NCBI RefSeq assembly: GCF_001297125.1
Contig: NZ_LHPC01000044.1
Span: forward strand, 1-64,000
Source of the DNA: Pseudomonas sp. RIT-PI-q
GTDB taxonomy: Bacteria; Pseudomonadota; Gammaproteobacteria; Pseudomonadales; Pseudomonadaceae
Direction: 5' to 3'
Length of the DNA stretch: 64,000 nucleotides
Shown here: positions 1 through 8,968 of the stretch, in pieces
How the letters are laid out: each line of letters starts with the position of its first letter
How positions within the stretch are numbered: position 1 is the first letter of the stretch
Translations under genes and position numbers: made by a program
The notes under the pieces: generated by a model
The model's database searches: none
Told to the model about the DNA's origin: nothing
The model's input: the letters and a program-made list of their open reading frames with translations, nothing else

Positions 1-78
1 CCCGAACTCAGCAGTGAAACGATGCATCGCCGATGGTAGTGTGGGGTTTCCCCATGTGAGAGTAGGTCATCGTCAAGA
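1..78 (+). rRNA. rrf: 5S ribosomal RNA, 3' part (cut by window start)
   Basis: The first bases match the 3' two thirds of gammaproteobacterial 5S rRNA: the CCCGAACTCAG loop region, the CGATGGTAGTGTGGGG helix and the closing GTCATCGTCAAG. The 5' end and the rest of the rrn operon lie outside the window. The exact 3' end is set by analogy with Pseudomonas 5S and may be off by a few bases. A strong hairpin terminator follows at once, so this is the end of an rRNA operon read on plus. Confidence 0.93.
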
Positions 79-87
79 TTAAATTCC

Positions 88-126
88 GAAACCCCTATCT
101 GCGTATGCAGGTAGGGGTTTTGTTTT
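88..126 (+). terminator. rRNA operon terminator
   Basis: A 12-bp stem, ACCCCTATCTGC pairing with GCAGGTAGGGGT (one G-U pair), closes a short GTAT-type loop and is followed by TTTTGTTTT. It sits about 10 bases after the 5S end, as expected for an intrinsic terminator of the rRNA operon. Confidence 0.9.
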
Positions 127-226
127 GTCCGCAGGAAAGTACGATCTGGATACAGCACAAATTTGCACAGTTATTTTCGATCCATGACACTAGAATAGGT
201 CCAACTTTTTCGGAGCCAGAGCCTTT

Positions 227-886
227 ATGCCAGACTCGGTTGACGCCCCAGGGCTGTCAGAATTACCGCTGGATGACTTGGTGGCGTGTCATGAGTGCGA
301 CTTGCTGATGCGCAAGCCCGAGCTCGCCCATGGCGAGAAAGCACTGTGCCCGCGCTGCGGCTACGAGCTCTACGCTCATCGGCACAACGTCGTGCAGCGC
401 AGCCTCGCTTTGGTCCTCGCTGCTCTGTTGTTGTACATCCCGGCGAACTTTTTACCCATCATGCAGCTCCATCTACTCGGGCAGTCTTCGCACGACACTG
501 TCTGGAGCGGTGTTGTTGGTCTGTTCGATACCGGCATGCAAGGCGTAGCCGTCGTGGTGTTTCTCTGCAGCATGGGAATCCCACTGCTCAAGCTGCTTTG
601 CCAATTGGTCGTGCTATTGAGCATTCGCTTCGACATCGGGCGCAGTTACGGCTTGTTGCTCTACCGCATTTACCACCATCTTCGGGATTGGGGGATGCTC
701 GAGGTCTACCTCATGGGCGTACTGGTGGCGATTGTAAAACTGGCAGATATGGCAGCCATTACCGTCGGTCTTGGTTTGGCGTGCTTTATTGGTTTGTTGT
801 TGGTCCAGGTCTGGTTGGAGGTCGTGATGTCGCCTCATCAGATCTGGCAGGCTTTATCAGGAGAGGATGCCCATGCGGGCGATTGA
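227..886 (+). CDS. PqiA-like inner-membrane protein, first half-size copy
   Basis: Paraquat-inducible protein A family (PqiA/LetA), the inner-membrane partner of MCE lipid-transport proteins. The 219-residue protein has an N-terminal zinc-ribbon-like part with CHEC near residue 22 and CPRCG near residue 41, then about four hydrophobic segments including LYIPANFLP. E. coli PqiA and LetA are about 420 residues and contain two such units; here each unit is its own gene. It overlaps the second copy by 14 bp and heads a three-gene operon with the MCE protein. A GGAG lies 11 bases before the ATG. Function in phospholipid trafficking is inferred from the family. Confidence 0.88.
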   Translation: MPDSVDAPGLSELPLDDLVACHECDLLMRKPELAHGEKALCPRCGYELYAHRHNVVQRSLALVLAALLLYIPANFLPIMQLHLLGQSSHDTVWSGVVGLFDTGMQGVAVVVFLCSMGIPLLKLLCQLVVLLSIRFDIGRSYGLLLYRIYHHLRDWGMLEVYLMGVLVAIVKLADMAAITVGLGLACFIGLLLVQVWLEVVMSPHQIWQALSGEDAHAGD

Positions 887-1496
887 TGCAGGCATTCTGA
901 TTTGCGCCGAATGCCATGAATTGAATAAGCAGGAAGCTGACACCGATGAGCAGGTCTGTACCCGTTGTGGTGCACTGGTTCACGCCCGTCGCCCTAACAG
1001 TGTGATGCGTACCTGGGCGCTGCTGATCACCGCAGCTGTCCTCTACATCCCGGCCAACGTGCTGCCAATCATGACGGTGAGCTCACTGGGTCAGGGCGAT
1101 CCCAGCACCATCATGTCCGGTGTGATCCAATTGGTTCAGCACGGCATGATTCCGATTGCAGCGGTGGTTTTCATCGCCAGTATCCTGGTGCCTACGTTCA
1201 AACTGGTGGGCATTGGACTGCTGCTGTTTTCCGTGCAACGTCGCCAGCCACTCTCGGCTCGCCAACGTATCTGGATGTATCGATTCATTGAGTTCATCGG
1301 CCGTTGGTCGATGCTCGATATCTTTGTGATCGCCATCCTGGTGGCGGTAGTAAATTTTGGACGGCTTGCCAGCGTCGAAGCCAATCTTGGCGCCATCGCT
1401 TTCGCCAGTGTGGTGATTTTGACGATGCTTGCCGCAGTAACTTTCGATCCCCGACTGATTTGGGATAACACGGAGTCGGACGACGACCATGACTGA
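873..1496 (+). CDS. PqiA-like inner-membrane protein, second half-size copy
   Basis: Second PqiA-family unit, parallel to the preceding gene: CAEC near residue 11, CTRCG near residue 30, then four hydrophobic segments with the same LYIPANVLP signature. An ATG at 867 would add two residues, but the AGGAG at 859-863 sits 9 bases before the ATG at 873 and only 3 before 867, so 873 is preferred. It starts inside the upstream gene and overlaps the MCE gene by 8 bp, which implies translational coupling. Together the two halves probably stand in for one full-length PqiA/LetA. Confidence 0.88.
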   Translation: MRAIDAGILICAECHELNKQEADTDEQVCTRCGALVHARRPNSVMRTWALLITAAVLYIPANVLPIMTVSSLGQGDPSTIMSGVIQLVQHGMIPIAAVVFIASILVPTFKLVGIGLLLFSVQRRQPLSARQRIWMYRFIEFIGRWSMLDIFVIAILVAVVNFGRLASVEANLGAIAFASVVILTMLAAVTFDPRLIWDNTESDDDHD

Positions 1497-3792
1497 TTTG
1501 CCTACAGCGAAAACCCGACCGGCCTCGAACTGGTCAGCCATCTGGGTGTTACCCCTGATAGCCTTGATCATCGGCGGATGGCTCGGCTGGCGTGCCTACA
1601 ACGAGACCGGTATCGAGATTCAGGTTCGTTTCGAAAGCGGTGAAGGCATTCAGGCCAACAAAACTGAAGTCGTTTACAAAGGCATGTCGGTCGGTAAGGT
1701 GAAAACCCTCAAGCTCGACGACGAAGGCGCCTCCAAAGGTGTGATCGCTACCGTCGAGATGAACAAGGACGTGGAGCAATACCTGCGGACCAGTACGCGT
1801 TTCTGGCTGGTCAAACCGAGCGTGACCCTGGCGGGTATCACTGGCCTGGAGACGCTAGTCTCGGGCAACTACGTGGCGATCAGCCCTGGTGAAGGCGAGC
1901 CGACTCGCAAGTTCAAGGCCCTGGCCGAAGAACCTCCACTGTCCGACGCCCAGCCCGGTCTGCACTTGACCATCAAGGCTGACCGCCTCGGTTCGCTGAA
2001 CCGCGGTAGCCCGGTGTTCTACAAGCAGATCAAGGTCGGCCAGATTAAAAGCTACTTGCTGTCCGAAGACCAAAGCACGGTTGAACTCAAAGTCTTCATC
2101 GAGCCCACTTACGCCAAACTGGTGCGCAAACACACGCGTTTCTGGAACGCTAGCGGCATCAGCATCGACGCCAATCTGTCGGGTGTAAAAGTGCGCAGTG
2201 AATCCCTTGCGAGTATCGTCGCGGGCGGTATCGCGTTCGCCACACCGGAAAACCGCAAGGACAGTCCGCCCACCGATCCGAGCCTGCCGTTTCGTCTCTA
2301 CGAAGATTTCGATGCGGCCGCCGCCGGTATTCGGGTCAAGGTCAAGCTCAGCGACTTCGAAGGCTTGCAGGCTGGCCGCACACCGGTGATGTACAAAGGC
2401 ATCCAGGTCGGCAATCTCAAAGCATTGAAGATCGATCCGGATTTATCCGCTGCCACTGCAGAGCTGACCCTCGATCCGCTGGCCGAGGATTATCTGGTCG
2501 AAGGGACGCAGTTCTGGGTCGTTAAACCATCGATCTCCCTCGCGGGGATCACCGGCCTGGAAGCCTTGGTTAAAGGTAACTACATCGCCGTTCGCCCTGG
2601 TGACAAAGGCGCGGCGCCGCAACGCGAATTCGTAGCGCGGCCCAAGGCGCCGCCGCTGGATCTGCGGTCGCCGGGCTTGCACCTGGTGTTGTTCACCGAG
2701 AACCTTGGCTCGCTGGAAGTCGGCAGCCCGATTCTCTACAAGCAGGTCAAGGTCGGTTCGGTCCAGAGCTATCAATTCTCCCGCACCAAGAAGCAGTTGG
2801 TGATCGGAGTTCACATCGAGAAAGAATACGAAAGTCTGGTCAACGCCTCCACGCGGTTCTGGAATGCCAGCGGCATCACGCTGACGGGTGGATTGACGGG
2901 CGGAATCCAGGTCAAAAGTGAATCGCTGCAAAGCCTGATGGCAGGCGGTATCGCCTTCGAAACCCCGGAAGCCAAGGCGCCGTTGCAGAAGCGCATCCCG
3001 CGTTTCCGTCTATTTGCCAGTCACGATGATGCGACGCAAAAGGGCGCGGTGGTGACGATCAAGGTTGATCGCGCTGATGGTCTGCGCACTGGCACGCCGA
3101 TCCGATTCAAAGGCCTGGATGTCGGCAAGATTGAAGATGTCGATCTGAGCGACGATCTGCAATCGGTCCTACTGACGGCCCGGATCACCGAAGTGCCGGA
3201 GCGTATTGCGCGGGTGGGCAGTCAGTTCTGGATCGTCAAGCCTGAACTGGGCCTGATCAAAACCTCGAACCTCGAAACGCTGGTCACCGGGCAATACATC
3301 GAAGTGCAACCGGCCGCGAAAAACCTCGGGCCGCAGAAGAACTTCGTGGCCTTGGCCAATCCGCCAGAGACCGCGAAGTCTGAAGCCGGTTTGAGTCTGG
3401 TGCTGAGCGCCGCTCGTCGTGGTTCGTTGAAAACCGGTGTGCCGGTGACGTATCGCGAAGTCACCGTGGGCAAGGTGACGGGCTATGAACTTGGCCAGAC
3501 TGCGGATCGTGTGTTGGTGCACATTCTGATCGAGCCGAAGTACGCCGCATTGGTGCGCAGCGGCACCCGGTTCTGGAACACCAGTGGTTTTGGCTTCGAC
3601 TACGGCTTGTTCAAAGGCGCAACGATGCGTACCGAATCGCTGGAGACGCTGATTCAGGGCGGCATTGCTTTCGCCACGCCGGACGGTGATCGCATGGGTA
3701 GCCCGGCGCGTGCGGAGCAGACGTTCCCGCTGTTCGAGAAGTTCGAAGATGAATGGCTGACCTGGGCGCCGAAGATCGCCATCGGCAAATAG
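1489..3792 (+). CDS. pqiB: PqiB/LetB-type MCE protein with six MCE domains
   Basis: Periplasm-spanning lipid-transfer protein of the MCE (MlaD) family, 767 residues. One N-terminal membrane anchor (about residues 16-37) is followed by six MCE repeats beginning near residues 41, 155, 279, 394, 518 and 631. Odd repeats carry a YKGMSVGK-type motif and even ones a YKQIKVGQ-type motif, so the array looks like three duplicated pairs. E. coli PqiB has three MCE domains and LetB (YebT) has seven; six is intermediate. No PqiC lipoprotein gene follows, which is LetAB-like. The gene is named pqiB by common usage, but the architecture is closer to a short LetB. Confidence 0.9.
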   Translation: MTDLPTAKTRPASNWSAIWVLPLIALIIGGWLGWRAYNETGIEIQVRFESGEGIQANKTEVVYKGMSVGKVKTLKLDDEGASKGVIATVEMNKDVEQYLRTSTRFWLVKPSVTLAGITGLETLVSGNYVAISPGEGEPTRKFKALAEEPPLSDAQPGLHLTIKADRLGSLNRGSPVFYKQIKVGQIKSYLLSEDQSTVELKVFIEPTYAKLVRKHTRFWNASGISIDANLSGVKVRSESLASIVAGGIAFATPENRKDSPPTDPSLPFRLYEDFDAAAAGIRVKVKLSDFEGLQAGRTPVMYKGIQVGNLKALKIDPDLSAATAELTLDPLAEDYLVEGTQFWVVKPSISLAGITGLEALVKGNYIAVRPGDKGAAPQREFVARPKAPPLDLRSPGLHLVLFTENLGSLEVGSPILYKQVKVGSVQSYQFSRTKKQLVIGVHIEKEYESLVNASTRFWNASGITLTGGLTGGIQVKSESLQSLMAGGIAFETPEAKAPLQKRIPRFRLFASHDDATQKGAVVTIKVDRADGLRTGTPIRFKGLDVGKIEDVDLSDDLQSVLLTARITEVPERIARVGSQFWIVKPELGLIKTSNLETLVTGQYIEVQPAAKNLGPQKNFVALANPPETAKSEAGLSLVLSAARRGSLKTGVPVTYREVTVGKVTGYELGQTADRVLVHILIEPKYAALVRSGTRFWNTSGFGFDYGLFKGATMRTESLETLIQGGIAFATPDGDRMGSPARAEQTFPLFEKFEDEWLTWAPKIAIGK

Positions 3793-3813
3793 TTTTTTGG
3801 TGTCTGTGATGAC

Positions 3814-3912
3814 GCCTTCGCGGGCAAGCCCGCTCCCACAGTGGTCAGTGTCGTCTACAGATTTTGTGTACGACACAGACCCATTGTGGGAGCGGGCTTG
3901 CTCGCGAAGAGG
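3814..3912. repeat. REP-type inverted pair (family A)
   Basis: Two copies of a GCGGGCAAGCCCGCTCCCACA-like unit face each other across about 40 bases. Same family as the elements near 10.2, 33.9, 41.1, 46.7, 51.5, 54.8, 58.1 and 62.6 kb. It lies between the convergent pqiB and mksB genes. Confidence 0.85.
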
Positions 3913-3941
3913 CCCTGAACAACGCTGAAAGACTTGCCCAC

Positions 3942-3977
3942 AAAAAAGGCCGCGATCCATTGGATCGCGGCCTTTTT
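3942..3977. terminator. Bidirectional terminator between pqiB and mksB
   Basis: GGCCGCGATCC and GGATCGCGGCC form a perfect GC-rich stem, flanked by AAAAAA on the left and TTTTT on the right. It can therefore end transcription from pqiB on plus and from mksB on minus. Confidence 0.88.
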
Positions 3978-3995
3978 GGTAGCTAACGGTTCAAC

Positions 3996-6836
3996 TCAAA
4001 CCGCATCCAGCTCCGGCTCATCCGCCTGCGCCACAACGGTCGCCTTCACTTCATCGTGACGACGAATGTACTTCCAGTCCGCCTCATCGATGTAGATCCC
4101 GTTCGGCCCGCTGCCGCCTTCCAGGTCAATCGCGACACTGGCGCAAACCTGAGGCTTCACACTCGCCAGGATCGGCACGAAGCCCAGTTGCAAACTGGTT
4201 TCCAGCAACGCGGCCTGGTTCTTCTCGTCGATGTCCGCCGCCTCGTCGAGGTAGTACGGCAGGCGCACGCGACCGGCCTGGTCGCGGTCCATCAAGTGCA
4301 ACAACAAGTACATGTTGGTCAGCGCCTTGATGGTCATGGTGGTGCCGTTGGACGCCGCGCCGTCGATGTCGGTGTGGATCACCGGCTGGCCGTTGACCTT
4401 GGTGATCTCGAACGCCAGTTCAAACAAATCCTTGAGACCGAGCTGGTTGTGGTTCGCCGCCACCAGCCGCGCCAGGTATTCCTTGGCTTCTTCGTTCTTG
4501 TTGTCCTGATCGGCGCTTTGGCTCAGGTCGAAGACGGAGAGGGTTTCGCCTTCTTCGTACTGGCCGGCGCTGTGGATGATCTGGTCAATGTGCTTGAGCG
4601 CTTCCTTGTTAGGCGCCAGGACGATGCGGAAGCTTTGCAGGTTGGAGACCTGACGCTTGTTGATCTCGCGGTTAAACAACGCCAGTTGGTGTTCCAGGCT
4701 GTCGTAGTCGCTGCGGATGTTGCGCAGGGTCCGGGCGATGTCGGTAACGGCCGCACGACGCGCCTTGCCGAGGGTCAGGGCTTCGTCAGTGCGGTGCGCG
4801 TAGGCGTTGATCAGCAGTTGCAGGCGACGCTCCATATCGTCTTCGCTGTCGAACTTGGCCACACCCTTGAGGCGCACCTGAGCGTACAGCGCTTCGATCT
4901 GACCGTCGCTGCGCTGCAAACCCTGCCAGCTGTCCTGATAGTCATTGAGCAGCGGTAACAGGTTGTCCATGGAATCGTCGATCGGGTCCATGAACGGCGT
5001 ACCGAACGGCAGGTCTGCGGGCAGCAGCTGACGGCGGCGCAGGGCGTCGTCGAGGGTGCGTTGCTTGGCTTCCATGTCGCCGATCTGGCGGCCGACCAAT
5101 TGCAGCTTGGCCGACAGTTGCTGGACGCGCTCGGTGAAGGCGTCGCTGGAACGCTTCAATTCGTCTTGCGCGGCTTCCATCTGCGCCAGTTGCTCAAGCT
5201 TGTCGCCTTCCTCGGCGCTCAGGGTTTGCGCGCGGCGGAAATCTTCCAGGGCTTTCTGCGCGTCCAGCACTTGCTGGTACAGCGCTTCGGTCTGAGTCTT
5301 GCTGGCGGCGCGGTCGGCGACCACGGCTGCTTGGGTTTTCAGTTGCTTGAGTTCTTTTTCCAGACGCTCTTTCTGATCGCGCAATGCGGCGCGATCAGCC
5401 AGGGCTTGCAGGGCCGGTGGCTCGATATGGGAGATGTCGATGGAAAGTCCCGGCACGTCAAAACGCTCGCCTTTGAAGCCATCGAGGATCAGCTCCAGGG
5501 ATTTGACCCATTGGCCGTCGTCGTCCAGCGCAATGCCATGCTCGCCCAGCGGCAGGCTGAACAGTGCGCTGTTGAACAAACGCATCAGGCGTTCAACGTC
5601 TTGCTGCGAGAACTCTTCACGCAAGCGCGCGTAGCTGTTGTTGTCGGCGTGATCGAGTTGCTGCTTGACCGACTTCAGGCGTTTTTCCAGATCGCGCAGA
5701 CGTTCTTCCAGGTCTTCGGCGCTGAACTGCCGCGACTGGGCCAGCGCACCGGCCAGTTCGTCGTGCGCATCCTTGGCGGCGAGCAGTTGCTGCTCAAGGA
5801 CTTTGACGTCAGTGATCAGGGCGAAGCGATGCTTGAGCACCGAGAGTTCGCCGAGCCAGCGCTGGATGCCGGAGATTTCCCGTTCCAGGCGCATCAGCTC
5901 CTGAGTACCGCCACGCTGATCGTTTTGCAGCGCGTCCTGCTCGTTGCGGTAATGCTCGGCCTGAATCGTCAGCTCTTCCTTGCGCGCACTGGCGTAGTCC
6001 GACCAGGTGCCGAGCAAGGAATCGAGCAGCGGCGAGATCCGGTGCAATTTGCCGCGCAGGATATTGCGCTGGGTAACGCCCGCCGCGAGGGCTTCGACCA
6101 AGGGGCCGGCCGTGACCAGCGAGTTATAGTCCTGCTCCATGCGTCGTACATCGCGAAACGCTTCTTCGCACGCGGCGATGTAATCGACACTGCCGGAACG
6201 CAGGCTGTGTTCGAAGGCATCGAGGAACAGCTGCTTGAGCTTGGCGGCAGTGATTTCGCGCATGTGCAGCAGGTTGATGAACAGTGCGCGGAAGGTTTTC
6301 AGGCTCTGCTCGCTGGTGGAGCGCAATGGAATCAGCGTCAGGTCCAGGGGAATCGAAGTGTGACCGCCGACCAGCAAACGACGCAGTTCATCCGGCTTGA
6401 GTTCGTAGGCTTTCAGGCCCTCGCGCTCCAGGTTGGTGAACAATTCTTTCTGACGCAGGCAGGTGTCGTTTTTCTGGTAATGCGCCAGGTCGAGTTTGCC
6501 GGCGTAGGCAAAGAACTGGTGACCGAAACCGCCACCCGGGCCGCGACCGACCACGCCGATCACATGTGGGCCGTGGGGCAGCGAGACTTCGACCAGAATG
6601 TAACTGGTGTCCGAGGCGAAGTAGAAACGCCGGGATTGTTCCAGGCTGTACTTGCCGAAACTCATGTCCGACATGCGCGCCAGGATCGGGAACTGCAAGG
6701 CGTTGATCGACGCGGATTTACCGAGGTTGTTCGCGCCGTAGACCGACAGCGGTTCTTCCAGCGGAAACAACCCGAGGCTGTAACCGGCGGTGTTCAAAAG
6801 GGCGAAGCGGCGAATGCCGTAGCGTTCCTTGCTCAT
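3996..6836 (-). CDS. mksB: MksB, SMC-like condensin ATPase
   Basis: SMC-like subunit of the MksBEF condensin, which acts in chromosome organisation. The 946 residues show the SMC layout: Walker A GANNLGKS at 34-41, long coiled-coil arms rich in L, E, K and Q from about 270 to 780, and a Walker B-like YYLDEAAD near 859-866. It is last in a minus-strand operon mksF-mksE-mksB and shares an ATGA overlap with mksE. No mksG (TOPRIM nuclease) gene is present, so this is the three-subunit housekeeping type rather than the MksBEFG/Wadjet type that attacks plasmids. Similar to P. aeruginosa PA4686. Confidence 0.9.
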   Translation of the reverse strand: MSKERYGIRRFALLNTAGYSLGLFPLEEPLSVYGANNLGKSASINALQFPILARMSDMSFGKYSLEQSRRFYFASDTSYILVEVSLPHGPHVIGVVGRGPGGGFGHQFFAYAGKLDLAHYQKNDTCLRQKELFTNLEREGLKAYELKPDELRRLLVGGHTSIPLDLTLIPLRSTSEQSLKTFRALFINLLHMREITAAKLKQLFLDAFEHSLRSGSVDYIAACEEAFRDVRRMEQDYNSLVTAGPLVEALAAGVTQRNILRGKLHRISPLLDSLLGTWSDYASARKEELTIQAEHYRNEQDALQNDQRGGTQELMRLEREISGIQRWLGELSVLKHRFALITDVKVLEQQLLAAKDAHDELAGALAQSRQFSAEDLEERLRDLEKRLKSVKQQLDHADNNSYARLREEFSQQDVERLMRLFNSALFSLPLGEHGIALDDDGQWVKSLELILDGFKGERFDVPGLSIDISHIEPPALQALADRAALRDQKERLEKELKQLKTQAAVVADRAASKTQTEALYQQVLDAQKALEDFRRAQTLSAEEGDKLEQLAQMEAAQDELKRSSDAFTERVQQLSAKLQLVGRQIGDMEAKQRTLDDALRRRQLLPADLPFGTPFMDPIDDSMDNLLPLLNDYQDSWQGLQRSDGQIEALYAQVRLKGVAKFDSEDDMERRLQLLINAYAHRTDEALTLGKARRAAVTDIARTLRNIRSDYDSLEHQLALFNREINKRQVSNLQSFRIVLAPNKEALKHIDQIIHSAGQYEEGETLSVFDLSQSADQDNKNEEAKEYLARLVAANHNQLGLKDLFELAFEITKVNGQPVIHTDIDGAASNGTTMTIKALTNMYLLLHLMDRDQAGRVRLPYYLDEAADIDEKNQAALLETSLQLGFVPILASVKPQVCASVAIDLEGGSGPNGIYIDEADWKYIRRHDEVKATVVAQADEPELDAV

Positions 6837-7534
6837 GCGTCGGTCTCCTGTTCTTCGGCAATGGCACGGGCCATGGCGTCTTCTTCGCTTTCTTCTTCGA
6901 AGTCACTCAGATCGAGCGGGTCATCGGTTTCCAGCAGCTTTTCGTCGCTGTCGTCATCGATCAACACCGGCGCCGGCAATGGCAGCACGCTGTGCAGGCT
7001 CGCCGCCAGGTCACGGTCCTGCTGGACCGACAGGCAGACGTCGAGGAAGCGGTGCATCGGCGGCAGGAAACGGTAGATGCCGTTTTCTTCGCCGGCGAAG
7101 CCGAGCTGAGTCATGCGGCGCATGATTTTTTCTTCGAGTTCTTCGACGGTCTGCACTTCAGCCTGAATGAACAGGTCGCGGTACTTTTCCAGCAGCGACG
7201 GCAATTCATCGCGGCCGAGGCTGCCGCCGTCGAGCACGGCGACCGGGTCGCGGCCCTGGTCGGCCAGATGCTCGACGAGGATGAAGGGGAACAGCGCCAG
7301 CCGCGGGGCGGTCTGGTTCACCGCCGCTGCGGCGAGGGCCGGCACGAAGTAGTAGAAACCACGGGTGTCGCAGACCAGTTCAAAGCCCAGGGCCCTGAAC
7401 AGCGTGCGGTATTGATCCTGGAAGTTCGACAGTTGCGCGTACAACTCAGGGTCGCGGCGGCTGACGTGGTAGCCCTTGAACAGCTCGCGAAAGATCGGTG
7501 CCAGCTGGGACAGTTCGGATAGATCAAGATGCAT
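6833..7534 (-). CDS. mksE: MksE, condensin accessory subunit
   Basis: A 233-residue protein between mksF and mksB, overlapping mksF by 11 bp and mksB by 4 bp. In this family the E subunit is a small winged-helix protein that binds the kleisin-like MksF. The assignment rests mainly on operon position, size and the acidic C-terminal tail (many D and E after about residue 190). Translation is probably coupled to both neighbours, which fits subunits made in fixed ratio. Confidence 0.87.
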   Translation of the reverse strand: MHLDLSELSQLAPIFRELFKGYHVSRRDPELYAQLSNFQDQYRTLFRALGFELVCDTRGFYYFVPALAAAAVNQTAPRLALFPFILVEHLADQGRDPVAVLDGGSLGRDELPSLLEKYRDLFIQAEVQTVEELEEKIMRRMTQLGFAGEENGIYRFLPPMHRFLDVCLSVQQDRDLAASLHSVLPLPAPVLIDDDSDEKLLETDDPLDLSDFEEESEEDAMARAIAEEQETDA

Positions 7535-8801
7535 GTGGGATGCTCGCAGAATCCTCGGCAGCGCTGTCGCGGGCCGAGAGCAGGGCGAAGGAGCGCAGGC
7601 TGACCTGATGCTCGTGAGTGTGGTAATCGCGACGTTCGAGACGCTCGCGTTTGAAGCGTTTTTCCCGCGACAGGCGCGAGAACCAATAGAGCAATTCGTC
7701 GGTGGCGCCGTCCGGCTCCTGCTCCAGCAGCCAGGTCATCAGGTCCGGCATCGGCAGGGCGTCTTCGCACCGTTCGAGCATTTCCCGAACCGTGCGTGGC
7801 GCGCGTGGCGTTTCACCTTTCTGCGTCTTGTGGGCCTTGGGGAAACGCGCCGGTTTCGGCTCGAAACGGGCCAGTGCGTACACGTAGGCTTCGACCTGAC
7901 TGGCGCTGCCGAGAAAGGTACTTTGCGGGCGGGTGAACATCGGCATCGCCGCTTGCGGCACGGCATCGATGCCTTTACGGCGAATGGCCGACAAGGCCAG
8001 CGCTGCGCCACGGGTCACGGCGTTATGGCGACGCGCCTCTTCACGCAACGGCAACAGCAGCTCACGGGCATGACGCAAGGTGAGCTGGGCACTGGTTTGC
8101 ATCTCGAGGATGCGCGCGTGGGTGCGCAGCAGCATGTCGTCATCGACCAAGTGGCCGAGGCGCTGCTGTTCAGTGAGCATCTTCAGCAGAACGTTTTCGA
8201 CCTTGCGCACGCCTTGTTCGAAGGCGCCGTCGGCGTTCACCAACTGGATCATCGGCTCGACGTATTCGTCCCAGGTCGCCAGCACTTCAGCGTAACGCTG
8301 ACGCAGCGGGATCTGCCGGTCGCTGGTCTTGGCGCGCTCGGCGACGGCCACCAGGGCTTGTTCGTCGTTGGCGAGTTTCTTCAGAACATCGCGTACGCGC
8401 ATGTCCAGCAGGCGTAATTGGCGCGCCAGGTCGTGGCCGTCGCGAATGTCGAAGGCGTCCTGGATGTAACCGGCCAGGCGTTCGAGGTGGCGCAAATAGG
8501 CTTCGATTTCCAGGCACAGGCCCAGCCGGTGCTCACGGCGCAGGTAAGCGAGGAAGTCGTGGATCTGCGCGTTAAGCTCGAAACGGTTCGGGCTTTTCGC
8601 CACGGGGACCAGAATGTCGAGGCGGATCCACACGTCCAGCAGGCTGGTGATGTCCTGCGGCGTACTGTCGAGTTGCTGGGCGGCCAACTGTGAACGCAGT
8701 TCGTTGAGGCTCAGGGTGCCTTGGTCGAAGTGCTCGCACAGTGGCTCCAGAAGTGCCCAGTGTTCAGCGAGGGCGCGCAAGACGCGCTTGGGTTCGATCA
8801 T
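7524..8801 (-). CDS. mksF: MksF, kleisin-like condensin subunit
   Basis: First gene of the mksFEB operon. MksF plays the kleisin part, bridging the MksB heads. The reading frame stays open to 8867, but the start is placed at the ATG at 8801 (425 residues). The upstream frame runs through a TACAAT that looks like a -10 element at 8842-8837, so the longer form would begin before transcription does. The protein is helical and charged with no membrane segment. The divergent holD-like gene begins 168 bases away, so the gap between them holds both promoters. Confidence 0.86.
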   Translation of the reverse strand: MIEPKRVLRALAEHWALLEPLCEHFDQGTLSLNELRSQLAAQQLDSTPQDITSLLDVWIRLDILVPVAKSPNRFELNAQIHDFLAYLRREHRLGLCLEIEAYLRHLERLAGYIQDAFDIRDGHDLARQLRLLDMRVRDVLKKLANDEQALVAVAERAKTSDRQIPLRQRYAEVLATWDEYVEPMIQLVNADGAFEQGVRKVENVLLKMLTEQQRLGHLVDDDMLLRTHARILEMQTSAQLTLRHARELLLPLREEARRHNAVTRGAALALSAIRRKGIDAVPQAAMPMFTRPQSTFLGSASQVEAYVYALARFEPKPARFPKAHKTQKGETPRAPRTVREMLERCEDALPMPDLMTWLLEQEPDGATDELLYWFSRLSREKRFKRERLERRDYHTHEHQVSLRSFALLSARDSAAEDSASIPHAS

Positions 8802-8968
8802 CGGGATGGCCGGCTGGTTGGCGATTAAAAGCCGCGATTGTACTGCATCGCAGGCGTGTCGATTCACTCTCGGGACGGGCTGTCGGTTTTCTATTGATCA
8901 ACAGTGCGCGATCTTCAGCGAAGGGCGGTAGAATCAGCGCACTTTAGTTATCCACAAGTGGCCGACCT

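Noticed and set aside
5061..7076. 671-residue open frame on plus opposite mksB/mksE
   Set aside because: It is antisense to well-supported mks genes and its composition follows codon-position bias of the opposite strand; no start signal.
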